A DNA stretch of 64,000 nt from assembly GCF_039555335.1 (NCBI RefSeq), contig NC_092628.1, positions 81,618,315 to 81,682,314 on the forward strand, in the 5' to 3' direction. This document shows positions 1 to 10,900 of the stretch, piece after piece. Source of the stretch: Amphiura filiformis. Its lineage: Eukaryota; Echinodermata; Ophiuroidea; Amphilepidida; Amphiuridae. Below the pieces are notes generated by a model. That model ran no database searches. It saw nothing but the letters and a program-made list of their open reading frames with translations, and was not told where the DNA came from. A program made the translations under genes and the position numbers. The stretch's first letter is position 1. The number at the start of each line of letters is the position of its first letter.

Positions 1-404
1 AAAATTAGTATTCATTTTGTAGAAATCTAATTCGATTGCGATGAAGGATAAATCCAAGCTTATATTAAAATTCAGTGGCGTAGATTTCTTTTTTGACTGG
101 GGGGTGGAGTTGGAAAAAATTCTTGAAGTATAGTCAATCCAGTTGGAGACATAATAAGTTTATGGTACAATTGCGCGTGAAGCGCGCGAAAAATTTTGCT
201 ATTTCGAAGCTAAACTGATGAAATATGTGTAAAAGTAGAACAAATGCGCGCGAAACGCGCGAAAATTTGCACTTTTGGGGCTAAAATAGGCAAATATAAG
301 GTTATTTTGGTCAGAAACCGATTACGCCTATGTTAAAAATTCTTAGCATAATAATATAAAAATTGAACGAATTTATATTAGATAACCTATTTTTAATCTA
401 ATGA

Positions 405-1215
405 TTGATATCTTCAGTAGCATGTCTTCATGGAGTGATATCGTCAAATTGCTATCTTCAGTAGATAGCAATGTTTTCATGGAGTGATACCATCAAATTG
501 CTTTCTTCAGTAGATAGTAATATCGTCATGGAGTGATACCATCAAATTGCTATCTTCATGTCGTCATGGAGTGATAGGCCTACCTATCAAAATCTTTGTG
601 TCGTGATACCTATCAAATAGCTATCTCCAGTAGATAGTGTCTTTATGGAGTGATACTATCAAATTGCTATCTTCAGTAGATAGCAATGTCTTCATGGGGA
701 GATACCTATCGAATTGATATCTCAGTCCAGTAGCAAGCAATGTCTTCACAGAGTGACACATATCAAATTGATATCTTCAATAGATAGCAATGTCTTCATG
801 GAGTGATACCATCAAATTCCTATCTTCAGTAGATAGCAATGTCTTCATGGAGTGATACCTATCAAATTGATATCTTCAGTAGATAGCAATGTATTCATAT
901 GCAGTGATACCATCAAATTGCTATCTTCAGTAGATAGCAATGTCTTCATAAGTGCCGGTGACACCTATCAAATTGACACCTTCAGTAGATAGCACCTTCA
1001 GTAGATAGCAATGCTTTCATGGAGTGATACCATCATATTGCTAACTTCGGTAGATAGCAATGTCTTCATGGTGAACAAATTGCTATATTCAGTAGATAGC
1101 AATGTCTTCATGGGGTGATAGGCCTACCACCAAATTGGTATCTGCAGTAGATATCAATGTCTTCATTTAGTGCTAGTGATACCATCAAATTGCTATCTTC
1201 AGTAAATAGCAATAC
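405..1215. repeat. Hairpin-forming 49-bp minisatellite, unit 1
   Basis: Imperfect tandem copies of about 49 bp, several shortened. Most copies contain ATTGCTATCT, then TCAGT, then AGATAGCAAT, which is a 10-bp perfect stem with a 5-base loop. Between hairpins lies a conserved stretch close to GTCTTCATGGAGTGATACC. The array sits about 250 bp upstream of the 7SL gene in the same unit. No coding capacity is evident. Confidence 0.85.
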
Positions 1216-1460
1216 CCAGTAAACACAAAAATGTGTTTTAAACGTTTTAAACATGTTGAATAGGACGTACGTAAAAATATCGGTAACAAAATATTATTTT
1301 GTATTGGTTTAATTTCCATATGGAGGGCGCACCATAGTCTCGTACACTAACCCTGCACTAACCACAATATGTACTGTAATACAGTATAGGAAAAGCTAGC
1401 CAATGATACGTGGGAGAGTTTGTTCAGGATACACGACCCTAATTTTCCACCAAGATGTCG

Positions 1461-1757
1461 GCTGGGCGCTGTGGCGTGCGTCTGTAATCCAGCTACTTGG
1501 AAGCCGGGGTTGGTGGATCGTTTGAGTTCGGGAGTCCTGTTGGTAGTTGCTCTATGGCGATCGGGCGTCCGCACTAAGCTCGGCATCGATATGGTTGGCT
1601 CGGCGGAGGCTAGGACAACCAGGTTGTCTAAGGAGGGACGAACCGGCCCAGGGCGGAAACGCAGCAGGCAAAAGTCCCCATGTGGAGCAGTAGTGGGATT
1701 GCGCTCGTGAATAGGTAGCTGTTAGCAGCCCGGACAACATAGCGGGACCCAATCCTT
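1461..1757 (+). ncRNA. SRP RNA (7SL RNA), copy 1
   Basis: This is the RNA of the signal recognition particle, which targets nascent secretory proteins to the endoplasmic reticulum. About 297 nt, against about 299 in human. The Alu domain starts GCTGGGCGCTGTGGCG and carries the conserved TGTAATCC turn. The S domain has the GTCCGCACTAAGCTCGGCAT block of helix 6, the GGAAACGCAGCAGG block of helix 8 (SRP54 site), and the late GTAGTGGGATTGCGC and AACATAGCGGGACCC blocks that close the long helix. The 5' end could lie a few bases earlier (GTCGG from 1457). A T-run at 1756-1760 fits RNA polymerase III termination. Identification is by memory of the metazoan 7SL sequence, and the match is strong over the full length. 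Confidence 0.95.
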
Positions 1758-1760
1758 TTT
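1756..1760 (+). terminator. Pol III T-run after 7SL copy 1
   Basis: Five T residues directly after the last conserved 7SL block, as expected for RNA polymerase III termination. Confidence 0.75.
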
Positions 1761-2627
1761 GCTGTTTCACCCCAGATTTTTCTTCACTTTTTATCATTTT
1801 TTTATCCTTTGCAAGTAAAATTTTTCTCTAGTTTTCAATTTCAATTGCTTTTGTTCACTTTTTTCCTCCACCTTTTATATATCGCCTATTATCATGATTA
1901 TAGCACAAACGCAACATGAGTCCCGGGAGGGGTATTTTTTGGGGATAGGCCTATGGATTTTTTGGCACGCCACGAAAAGGGAAAAAGTAATTTTGGCAGA
2001 TCAAAAGCGGAAGCGGCAGGACGAGAGGCTAAGGGCTTGAAGCGATTTTTGGCACGGCATACCTTTAAAAGCTTTTAATAACATGCCAGGCTAGATAGGC
2101 ATACTAGAAAACAGTAAAGCAACGTTCGAATAAAAGCTAATGAAATTTCTTGCTCGCTGCAATCAAATTTCTAAGATTCAAAAGTTTGATATGCATTTCG
2201 AAAAGTTTGATATGCATTTTGAAAAAATTAGTATTCATTTTGTAGAAATCTAATTCGATTGCGATGAAGGATAAATCCAAGCTTATATTAAAATTCAGTG
2301 GCGTAGATTTCTTTTTGACTGGGGGGTGGAGTTGGAAAAAATTCTTGAAGTATAGTCAATCCAGTTGGAGACATAATAAGTTTAGGGTACAATTGCGCGT
2401 GAAGCGCGCAAAAAATGTTGCTATTTCGAAGCTAAACTGATGAAATATGTGTAAAAAAATAGAACAAATGCGCGCGAAACGCGCGAAAATTTGCACTTTT
2501 GGGGCTAAAATAGGCAAATATAAGGTTATTTTGGTCAGAAACCGATTACGCCTATGTTAAAAATTCTTAGCATAATAATATAAAAATTGAACGAATTTAT
2601 ATTAGATAACCTATTTTTAATCTAATG

Positions 2628-3438
2628 ATTGATATCTTCAGTAGCATGTCTTCATGGAGTGATATCGTCAAATTGCTATCTTCAGTAGATAGCAATGTTT
2701 TCATGGAGTGATACCATCAAATTGCTTTCTTCAGTAGATAGTAATATCGTCATGGAGTGATACCATCAAATTGCTATCTTCATGTCGTCATGGAGTGATA
2801 GGCCTACCTATCAAAATCTTTGTGTCGTGATACCTATCAAATAGCTATCTCCAGTAGATAGTGTCTTTATGGAGTGATACTATCAAATTGCTATCTTCGG
2901 TAGATAGCAATGTCTTCATGGGGAGATACCTATCGAATTGATATCTCAGTCCAGTAGCAAGCAATGTCTTCACAGAGTGACACATATCAAATTGATATCT
3001 TCAATAGATAGCAATGTCTTCATGGAGTGATACCATCAAATTCCTATCTTCAGTAGATAGCAATGTCTTCATGGAGTGATACCTATCAAATTGATATCTT
3101 CAGTAGATAGCAATGTATTCATATGCAGTGATACCATCAAATTGCTATCTTCAGTAGATAGCAATGTCTTCATAAGGTGCCGGTGACACCTATCAAATTG
3201 ACACCTTCAGTAGATAGCACCTTCAGTAGATAGCAATGCTTTCATGGAGTGATACCATCATATTGCTAACTTCGGTAGATAGCAATGTCTTCATGGTGAA
3301 CAAATTGCTATATTCAGTAGATAGCAATGTCTTCATGGGGTGATAGGCCTACCACCAAATTGGTATCTGCAGTAGATAGCAATGTCTTCATTTAGTGCTA
3401 GTGATACCATCAAATTGCTATCTTCAGTAAATAGCAAT
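2628..3438. repeat. Hairpin-forming 49-bp minisatellite, unit 2
   Basis: Same array as at 405-1215, copy for copy, so the whole array was duplicated with the unit rather than expanding independently. Individual hairpin variants match (for example the CTCCAGTAGATAG variant). Confidence 0.85.
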
Positions 3439-3683
3439 ACCCAGTAAACACAAAAATGTGTTTTAAACGTTTTAAACATGTTTAATAGGACGTACGTAAA
3501 ATATCGGTAACAAAATATTATTTTGTATTGGTTTAATTTCCATATGGAGGGCGCACCATAGTCTCGTACACTAACCCTGCACTAACCACAATATGTACTG
3601 TAATACAGTATAGGAAAAGCTAGCCAATGATACGTGGGAGAGTTTGTTCAGGATACACTACCTAATTTTCCACCAAGATGTCG

Positions 3684-3980
3684 GCTGGGCGCTGTGGCGT
3701 GCGTCTGTAATCCAGCTACTTGGAAGCCGGGGTTGGTGGATCGTTTGAGTTCGGGAGTCCTGTTGGTAGTTGCTCTATGGCGATCGGGCGTCCGCACTAA
3801 GCTCGGCATCGATATGGTTGGCTCGGCGGAGGCTAGGACAACCAGGTTGTCTAAGGAGGGACGAACCGGCCCAGGGCGGAAACGCAGCAGGCAAAAGTCC
3901 CCATGTGGAGCAGTAGTGGGATTGCGCTCGTGAATAGGTAGCTGTTAGCAGCCCGGACAACATAGCGGGACCCAATCCTT
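3684..3980 (+). ncRNA. SRP RNA (7SL RNA), copy 2
   Basis: Second SRP RNA gene, 297 nt, apparently identical to the copy at 1461-1757 through the Alu and S domains. All conserved blocks are present (TGTAATCC; the helix 6 GTCCGCACTAAG block; the helix 8 GGAAACG and AGCAGG blocks; AACATAGCGGGACCC). Both copies look functional from sequence. Flanks are also shared, so promoter elements should be the same. Confidence 0.95.
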
Positions 3981-3984
3981 TTTT
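3979..3984 (+). terminator. Pol III T-run after 7SL copy 2
   Basis: Six T residues, one more than in copy 1, directly after the 3' conserved block. Confidence 0.75.
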
Positions 3985-4448
3985 GCTGTTTCACCCCCAG
4001 ATTTTTTCTTCACTTTTTTATCATTTTATTTATCCTTTGCAAGTAAAATTTCTCTCCAGTTTTCAATTTCAATTGCTTTTGTTCACTTTTTTCCTCCACC
4101 TTTTATATAACGCCTATTATCATGATTATAGCACAAACGCAACATGAGTCCCGGGAGGGTATTTTTTGGGGATAGGCCTATGGATTTTTGGCACGCCACG
4201 AAAAGGGAAAAGTAATTTTGGCAGATCAAAAGCGGAAGCGGCAGGACGAGAGGCTAAGGGCTTGAAGCGATTTTTGGCACGGCATACCTTTAAAAGCTTT
4301 TAATAACATGCCAGGCTAGATAGGCATACTAGAAAACAGTAAAGCAACGTTCGAATAAAAGCTAATGAAATTTCTTGCTCGCTGCAATCAAATTTCTAAG
4401 ATTCAAAAGTTTGATATGCATTTCGAAAAGTTTGATATGCATTTTGAA

Positions 4449-5495
4449 AAAATTAGTATTCATTTTGTAGAAATCTAATTCGATTGCGATGAAGGATAAA
4501 TCCAAGCTTATATTAAAATTCAGTGGCGTAGATTTCTTTTTGACTGGGTGGGGAGGAGTTGAAAAAAATTCTTGAAGTATAGTCAATCCAGTTGGAGACA
4601 TAATAAGTTTATGGTACAATTGCGCGTGAAGCGCGCGAAAAATGTTGCTATTTCGAAGCTAAACTGATGAAATATGTGTAAAAGTAGAACAAATGCGCGC
4701 GAAACGCGCGAAAATTTGCACTTTTGGGGCTAAAATAGGCAAATATAAGGTTATTTTGGTCAGAAACCGATTACGCCTATGTTAAAACTTCTTAGCATAA
4801 TAATATAAAAATTGAACGAATTTATATTAGATAACCTATTTTAATCTAATGATTGATATCTTCAGTAGCATGTCTTCATGGAGTGATATCGTCAAATTGC
4901 TATCTTCAGTAGATAGCAATGTTTTCATGGAGTGATACCATCAAATTGCTTTCTTCAGTAGATAGTAATATCGTCATGGAGTGATACCATCAAATTGCTA
5001 TCTTCATGTCGTCATGGAGTGATAGGCCTACCTATCAAAATCTTTGTGTCGTGATACCTATCAAATAGCTATCTCCAGTAGATAGTGTCTTTATGGAGTG
5101 ATACTATCAAATTGCTATCTTCGGTAGATAGCAATGTCTTCATGGGGAGATACCTATTAAATTGATATCTTCAGTAGATAGCAACGTCTTCACAGAGTAA
5201 CACCTATCAAATTGCTATCTTCAGTAGATAGCAATGTTTTCATGGGTGATACCAATCAAATTGCTATCTTCGGTAAATAGCAATGTCTTCATGGAGTGAT
5301 AACATCAAATTGCTATCTTCAGTAGATACATGGAGTGATAGGTCTACCTATCAAATAGCTATCTTCAGTAGATAGCAAAGTCTTCATGGAGTGACATCTA
5401 TCAAATTGCAATCGTCGGTAGATAGCAATGTCTTCGTGGGGGTGATACCTACCAAATTGCTATATTCGGTAGATAGCAATATCTTTGTGGATGTA
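4449..5495 (+). repeat. Partial third unit, 7SL gene missing
   Basis: Repeats the first 700 bp or so of units 1 and 2, then its minisatellite runs on with a different order of variants from about 5150. It ends near 5495 in unique AT-rich DNA, with no 7SL gene. This is the array edge. Confidence 0.85.
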
Positions 5496-5827
5496 ATAAA
5501 TTTCTAGTAGTTGATTACTTAAATAACACTGTTTGAACAATAGAATAGAATTTAAATAAGTATAATGCACGTGTTAAGACATTTTTGTGCATCATCTGTT
5601 GAAAGTTTTTCATCTACAACTTTTGGACGTGATGTGCGATTTTATTAAATAAAAAGTAAAAGAAAGCTGAATGTTTTAATATCATAAGAGAAATTCCAAA
5701 AATTGCTTTTTAGCATTCAATCCCTGCTATAACAACCTAAATTACCAAACCTATTGAATATGTTAAAGATCACATCATTTAGTGGCATACTGGGTAAAAA
5801 TGCAAAATCGTCCTGCTGACTTGAATG
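5496..5827. other. Unique AT-rich spacer
   Basis: No gene, RNA or clear repeat seen. It separates the 7SL array from the first MITE. Confidence 0.5.
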
Positions 5828-6042
5828 TTAACCTTATGAGAACTACCTGCCGATTGGCCAAAAAGAAGTTTTCATTATCAATTGGCTCAATCAGTAACAT
5901 TGTTAGAATGATTTCACCATGCAAAAAAAATGGTGTGAATTATTTGCAAAGCTCTATTCTGATTGGTGATTAAAGTGAAGATATCATATAATTGACCAAT
6001 CAGAGGCAATGTTAGATCGGCAGGTAGTGCTCAGGGGGTTAA
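5828..6042. mobile_element. TTAA-flanked MITE
   Basis: About 215 bp. The ends are inverted: TTAACCTTATGAGAACTACC at the left and GGTAGTGCTCAGGGGGTTAA at the right, with ACCTGCCGAT / ATCGGCAGGT inside. TTAA at both ends resembles the target of piggyBac-type elements. There is no transposase. Confidence 0.6.
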
Positions 6043-6116
6043 TACTAAAATGGGCAAAAAAGAGGAAGATACACATGACACATTTTGGTTAATTTTCTCC
6101 TGGGGGACTTGGCATT

Positions 6117-6298
6117 GGGCTATTCCAGTTGGAATCCATACACCCCATATGGAAGATATGACCTTAATCTCCCTCACAAGGGCAGGGTGTAGATTTCAAT
6201 TGAAGCTACCCATTTAGGTAACCTTATTTGAAATATACACTCTCTGTATAAGATAAAGGGCATGTTTCCACAGTGTAAGGATTTCAACTGGGATAGCC
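6117..6298. mobile_element. MITE family GGGCTATTCCAG, copy 1
   Basis: Terminal inverted repeats: GGGCTATTCCAGTTGGAATC at the left and CAACTGGGATAGCC at the right. Two further copies lie at 41343-41527 and 46537-46729, about 185-195 bp each. Non-coding. Confidence 0.75.
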
Positions 6299-6361
6299 AT
6301 TGGTCTGGATCTTTGCATACGCATTGTTTGAATCAGATGATTTGTTTTTATGAACAAGCAT

Positions 6362-6614
6362 TTGTGACACGATCTGGTCCATGTGGGCCAAAGGCGGCAA
6401 ATTTGAAACTGAGATAAAGGCAAAAATATGGAGTAAAAAAACAATAAAATACATAAAAGAGACATAAAAAAAATTCATAACTTTAGAATCAAGTTTGCTA
6501 GACCTTTGGTGTTTTCAGTAAATGATAGCCTATTGTATGTATAATGTAATAATTACAGTAACTCAATTGTCAAAATTGCCTCCTTTGGCCCCCATGGACC
6601 AGATCGTGTCACAT
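6362..6614. mobile_element. Foldback element, about 50-bp arms
   Basis: 6362-6413 and 6562-6614 are inverted copies sharing GTGACACGATCTGGTCCATG and GGGCCAAAGG. It lies 60 bp from the previous MITE. Non-coding. Confidence 0.65.
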
Positions 6615-7014
6615 TTATAATTTTCCCTTAACACAGCTTTTAGAAGCTTAGGAACTGTTTCATTTTTACACCAGTTACGTTAACACATTTTGTTAACCAA
6701 TCATGAATTGTTACTTTGAGCATGTCATCACCAAATGGCAAGTGGCGGGGAGGGGCTTTTGAGAATTTTTCTCTCTTAAATATCAGCCCTAGATTGCGGG
6801 GCTCTAGATTGGGGTTAGGCTGGGGTTATAAAGCATCCAGTAAATCCGTTGTAAAACCAGTCAAGTTTTAATGAGACCAGCTCCTTTACAACAACAGGGA
6901 TTTAACCCTAACACGCCCAGGTACTACAAAATACTACTTGATATATGCCCTGTTCATGTGTGCATCCCACATGGTGTGATGATGCAATCGCCCTAAGTGA
7001 TATATAGGCACAGC

Positions 7015-7125
7015 TTTGCTGGCCAGCGAAGCCCAATACCCGTGGCAAAGTGTCGTCGACCTAGTGCTTGGCATGCGAGGGGTCTCAGATTTGAATCCCA
7101 CCCAGAGCAAACAACTTCTTTGCTT
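7015..7125 (+). repeat. tRNA-derived SINE fragment
   Basis: Contains a tRNA-like block with a plausible B box (GATTTGAATCCCA) about 40 bp after a weak A-box-like stretch (GACCTAGTGCTTGG). No intact tRNA fold is present. Confidence 0.45.
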
Positions 7126-7291
7126 TCTCTCTTTATTCCTTCCTTTCCCGTTGCCAAAAAGCCCCTGGCAGGTTAGGGTTATAAGGGTGGAGGCAATACA
7201 TTTGATTGAAAATCATTTCTGCAGAACACATGAGATGAATAAATATCACATACTGCTGAATTTGCTTTACTGCTTTCTTTTATTTCATGGT

Positions 7292-7297
7292 TTTATT
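7292..7297 (-). promoter_or_regulatory. Candidate poly(A) signal of the large gene
   Basis: AATAAA on the minus strand, about 312 nt past the stop codon at 7609-7611. Another AATAAA lies at 7132-7137. Neither can be confirmed without transcript data. Confidence 0.3.
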
Positions 7298-7608
7298 AAA
7301 CATGATACAGTATTTCATTATGTCACTCAAAAACTGTGAATTGTCATTGACAATGATATTATTACTAACTTAGATTACTACTATAATAAGAGAACAATGA
7401 AAATGTGTTAAAATTTGTATCACAAATTGTTTATAAAACTTTAAAACACCCTCTTCCACTTCTATTGAAAATTATGCATTCCAGTTTAATATACAGAATT
7501 TCATTTCCTATCATTTTTTGTGAAGTTATGTTTCAAATTATAAATCATAATTGGCTTTTTAAGTTAAAGCAACAAAGCAGCATAACTGTGTCATGACGGC
7601 ACATGAAG

Positions 7609-7900
7609 TTACTGTCTTCTAAATGACGGAAAATGGTAGGACTCTGTGTAGGATGTAAAAGCAGTAGCAGGTCTATGTTGAGTCCCTCCTAAGGGTGCCG
7701 CACTCATTGTTTGTAATTCTTCTGGTGTACTTTGTAAACCCTGAGCTGGGGTAAAAGGATTTCTATGCGGTTGATGTACACTACCACCATTTGTATAATG
7801 GAGGTTTGGGTTGGCGCTGCTTGGCCGTGAACTCTTCAGAAGAAACTGAAGCTTGGTCCGAGCTGAACTAACATTGTCATGATAACTATGCTGAGGAGTA
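7609..7900 (-). CDS. Exon 23, C-terminal exon with stop
   Basis: Acceptor TTTCAG at 7901-7906. It takes one base to finish a codon, then 96 codons and TAA. It encodes residues 1287-1383, rich in S, P, T, H and N (HYTNGGSVHQPHRNPF within), with no heptads. The open frame continues upstream to 8142 only because the intron happens to lack stops there. Confidence 0.85.
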
Positions 7901-10900
7901 CTGAAATATAAATAACAAGACATGTTGTAAGTTGAGGTGTACCAAGGGGCCTGCCTAATGCTTTCTCTTACTATTAACAACTTGCGGAAACATTTGACAC
8001 ATAATTTGATGTACTGGGTCACATCATGTGTTCTACAAATCACACATATTGTTTGATTGCATCCCATATATACCAACAGCTGACAATAGCTGACAGCTGT
8101 TAATCTGACACTGGACAGAGTACCTTGTTTTAATACCTTCACTCTGATATTTTAATGTTATGGGAGAAATCGAGACAATTTTATGACCTTTAGTTAAGAT
8201 GTGGAGTGGATGCACTGGGCTGATAACTTCACATGCTAGTTATATAAATCAGACATGCTGAACTACATTCCCATCTGCCCAAAACTACAGCTCAGCAACT
8301 ATCTCAATGCCTTGGAAGGATACAATTTTAATATGATCGATTTTTTATCTTTGTATGTTAATTTTTTTAAAGCTTCTGTCTCACGTGTGGCTAGAACTTA
8401 CTTCTTGTTGAGATTATTCAATAGCCTGGTATTAGCATCTCTCATTTCTCGCACCTGGTGGTCATGGTTACCCCTGGTAAAACAAATAATTAGAACTTGT
8501 AAAGCGCCATCTATAATAATCCATTTTGTACATTAAAATTAAAAATTAAAAAAAAGGAAAGTAGGCCCTATATGCCAAAATTATTGTACACTTTTATGTT
8601 CACAAAGCTTGAAAATCGCATGTCCCATGGATTGTTAAATGATAGCACCAGTATTAGCATGAAAGTTCATCTGTATTGGTAATCCATATATAGAAAGATT
8701 TAAACTCTTGATCTCAATACAAATATGGTCGAATCCAACCAAAAGTGTCCACGGGCCAAAAATAAAAGTCCGAAATAAAAATGTCTCCACAATTTTTTCC
8801 TTTTGCCCATTGATTGATGACATATTGGCCTTATAGGAACCAAAAGTGCCATTACTAATCTTGAAAAATAAATCCAGGATGTGTGGTAGTAAATGTGCCT
8901 GGACACCTCGAATAAGCCGTAAAGTCCCTCTCTGGTTATTTTTACTTTTTTACAAATTTGCAAAGAGATTGTTTCAGGGATTAAAATGACCCCTCAATGA
9001 ACTTCATATGACAATCAGAAGCGAAGTTATGGCTTGTTATAGGTTGTCATGAATCAAAACGCGAAACCGAGAAAAACGCGTTCAAATTTATGGAAGCAAA
9101 ATGACCATTCATCAGATGGGCCTCAGAAAATGTGGATTATTTCATATTTCCGCTTATTTCTTTAAAATAAAACTTTGTATGTGTTTAGAAGAAAGCTTAA
9201 ACATTTCAAATCTGCAAAAATCTCAACTTCGCCAAAATACGAGATTTGCATATATTTTCACCTGTAGCTCGAAATGAAGTTTGCGAGTTTACGGCTCATT
9301 CGCGCGTCCAGCCACAAATGTGATATCAAAACCCAATGTTACCTACGAATACCACTAGGATGCTTTCACTATCGCAATACTAATCAACCTAAAACAAATG
9401 GAATATTCCCATTAACGCTTTTTTCATGTAATGTAGACCACAGGGTGACAGGAAAATGCTAGCTCAACCAGAAAATATTTGTTTTTATTTTTATAACGCG
9501 ATCAATATGATCTTTGTCAATTTATGCTAGTTTATTTTTGAAAATGAAGTTTAGGTCAGTTTCTGTATTTTATTTATCAAATGAGTATGAATCAATTTAC
9601 ACATTGTATAAGAACGAGTAGGATATGTGTTTTCAAGAATATTAGGAATTATACGCATACACCTAACGCTTTATACAATGAAAAGGTGAAGAAACCGGGT
9701 ATTATTAAGTAGGTAACATGAGCGATTTAACAATATCTATATTGAGTTTAGAGGTTTAAATTTGGCTATTATGGTAATGAATTAATAAAATGGTAGTTTT
9801 TAGATCTCTTTCAGATGGTACGTCCAAATGAATAAATGCTATTACCTTAGATCAAAATTTTTTGATGCTTTAAGCAAGATTTTGACCAGTTCATTTTGAT
9901 ATACAAGTAGTTAATCAGCAATTTTACATAATAAATAATTGTTGAATGAATCCGTATATGGGTAATAATAGTGTCCTGGGGTACCGCTTAAAGTTTTTGA
10001 CAATTAATTTCCATTGGTAGGGACACTTCATTACACATGTCATGTAATATGCTGTATTAAGTAAAAAGTAACATTTCAGTATTTGTAGGTAAGAATTAGA
10101 CTTTTGGTGGATATCGCAATCAAAACTTCATTTTATAAAGCACTTTGAATGTAATATTTTCTTTATGTGCGTTTATTGATACTTAAGACCCTATCATGTA
10201 TTAATTATGTCGGTTCACAGCGGTTGAAAGAGGATTGAAGTAAGAAACAAAGGCACTAAAGTGACTTTAATTTGATTAATTGCACACAAATCGCTTAAAA
10301 CCGTTATTGCAGACTTGTGAAGTCCATCTTGGAGTCAGTTACGTCTTGTGGCCTTTCTTTTGAGGGCAACTACAATTAGCTTTATACCAGGGTCCATTAC
10401 TGTGTTGTCTAGATCATGAGACAATGAGAACAGTCGTTTTTTCCATGGTATTCGTAGGTAACCTTAGCGGAAACGTCAAAAGTTACCTTCGAATAAATGA
10501 ATTTGGACACAAATTACTCAGAAACCAGAAGGTCGGTAAACATTTAAAATGAAGCACACATGACAGTTGACAAATCCAAGTATTTATCCCCTTGTAATCT
10601 TCTTTGAATCTGATTTTTCTTTCAAATGAGCAGACCGTCGTCTATTTCAGTACATATTTTTCAACAATTAAGCCGTATTCGGTTTTGCACGGTGGGCATG
10701 TATGTGAATTATAACTTTCATTGACATATGATTTGATAGCAAACATACAGGCCTTCGTTATGTACCAATATGGGCATTGGCATGAATGGCGGTGTTTCAC
10801 AATACTGTCATGATGTCAAATTGTATTCGTAGGTAATATTCGGTTACCGAAATTTACCTCTGAATACTTCTTTATTGTTGACATCTCAGAAATATTTAAA

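Larger units (their letters stand above)
1..2223 (+). repeat. Tandem 2.2-kb unit 1 with 7SL RNA gene
   Basis: The first 2223 bases recur almost unchanged from 2224, and again in part from 4449. Each full unit runs in the same order: AT-rich leader with two GCGC-rich inverted words (near 172-193 and 246-266), a minisatellite (about 405-1215), a short unique spacer, one 7SL RNA gene, and a C-poor tail. Differences between units 1 and 2 are scattered single-base changes and 1-3 base indels. Such uniformity fits concerted evolution of a multicopy RNA gene, or a very recent duplication. The window begins inside the array, so the true unit start is arbitrary. Confidence 0.9.
2224..4448 (+). repeat. 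Tandem 2.2-kb unit 2 with 7SL RNA gene
   Basis: Second unit, 2225 bp, near-identical to 1-2223 over its whole length. One visible difference lies just before the gene, where GACCCT in unit 1 reads TACCT here. Confidence 0.9.

Noticed and set aside
1420-3933. Two open frames of 96 and 99 codons across the 7SL genes, and their complements
   Set aside because: They lie on a conserved structural RNA; the frame is a by-product of its sequence.
7901-8142. Upstream extension of the last exon to a methionine at 8142
   Set aside because: The acceptor at 7901-7906 and the phase match with exon 22 show this part is intron.
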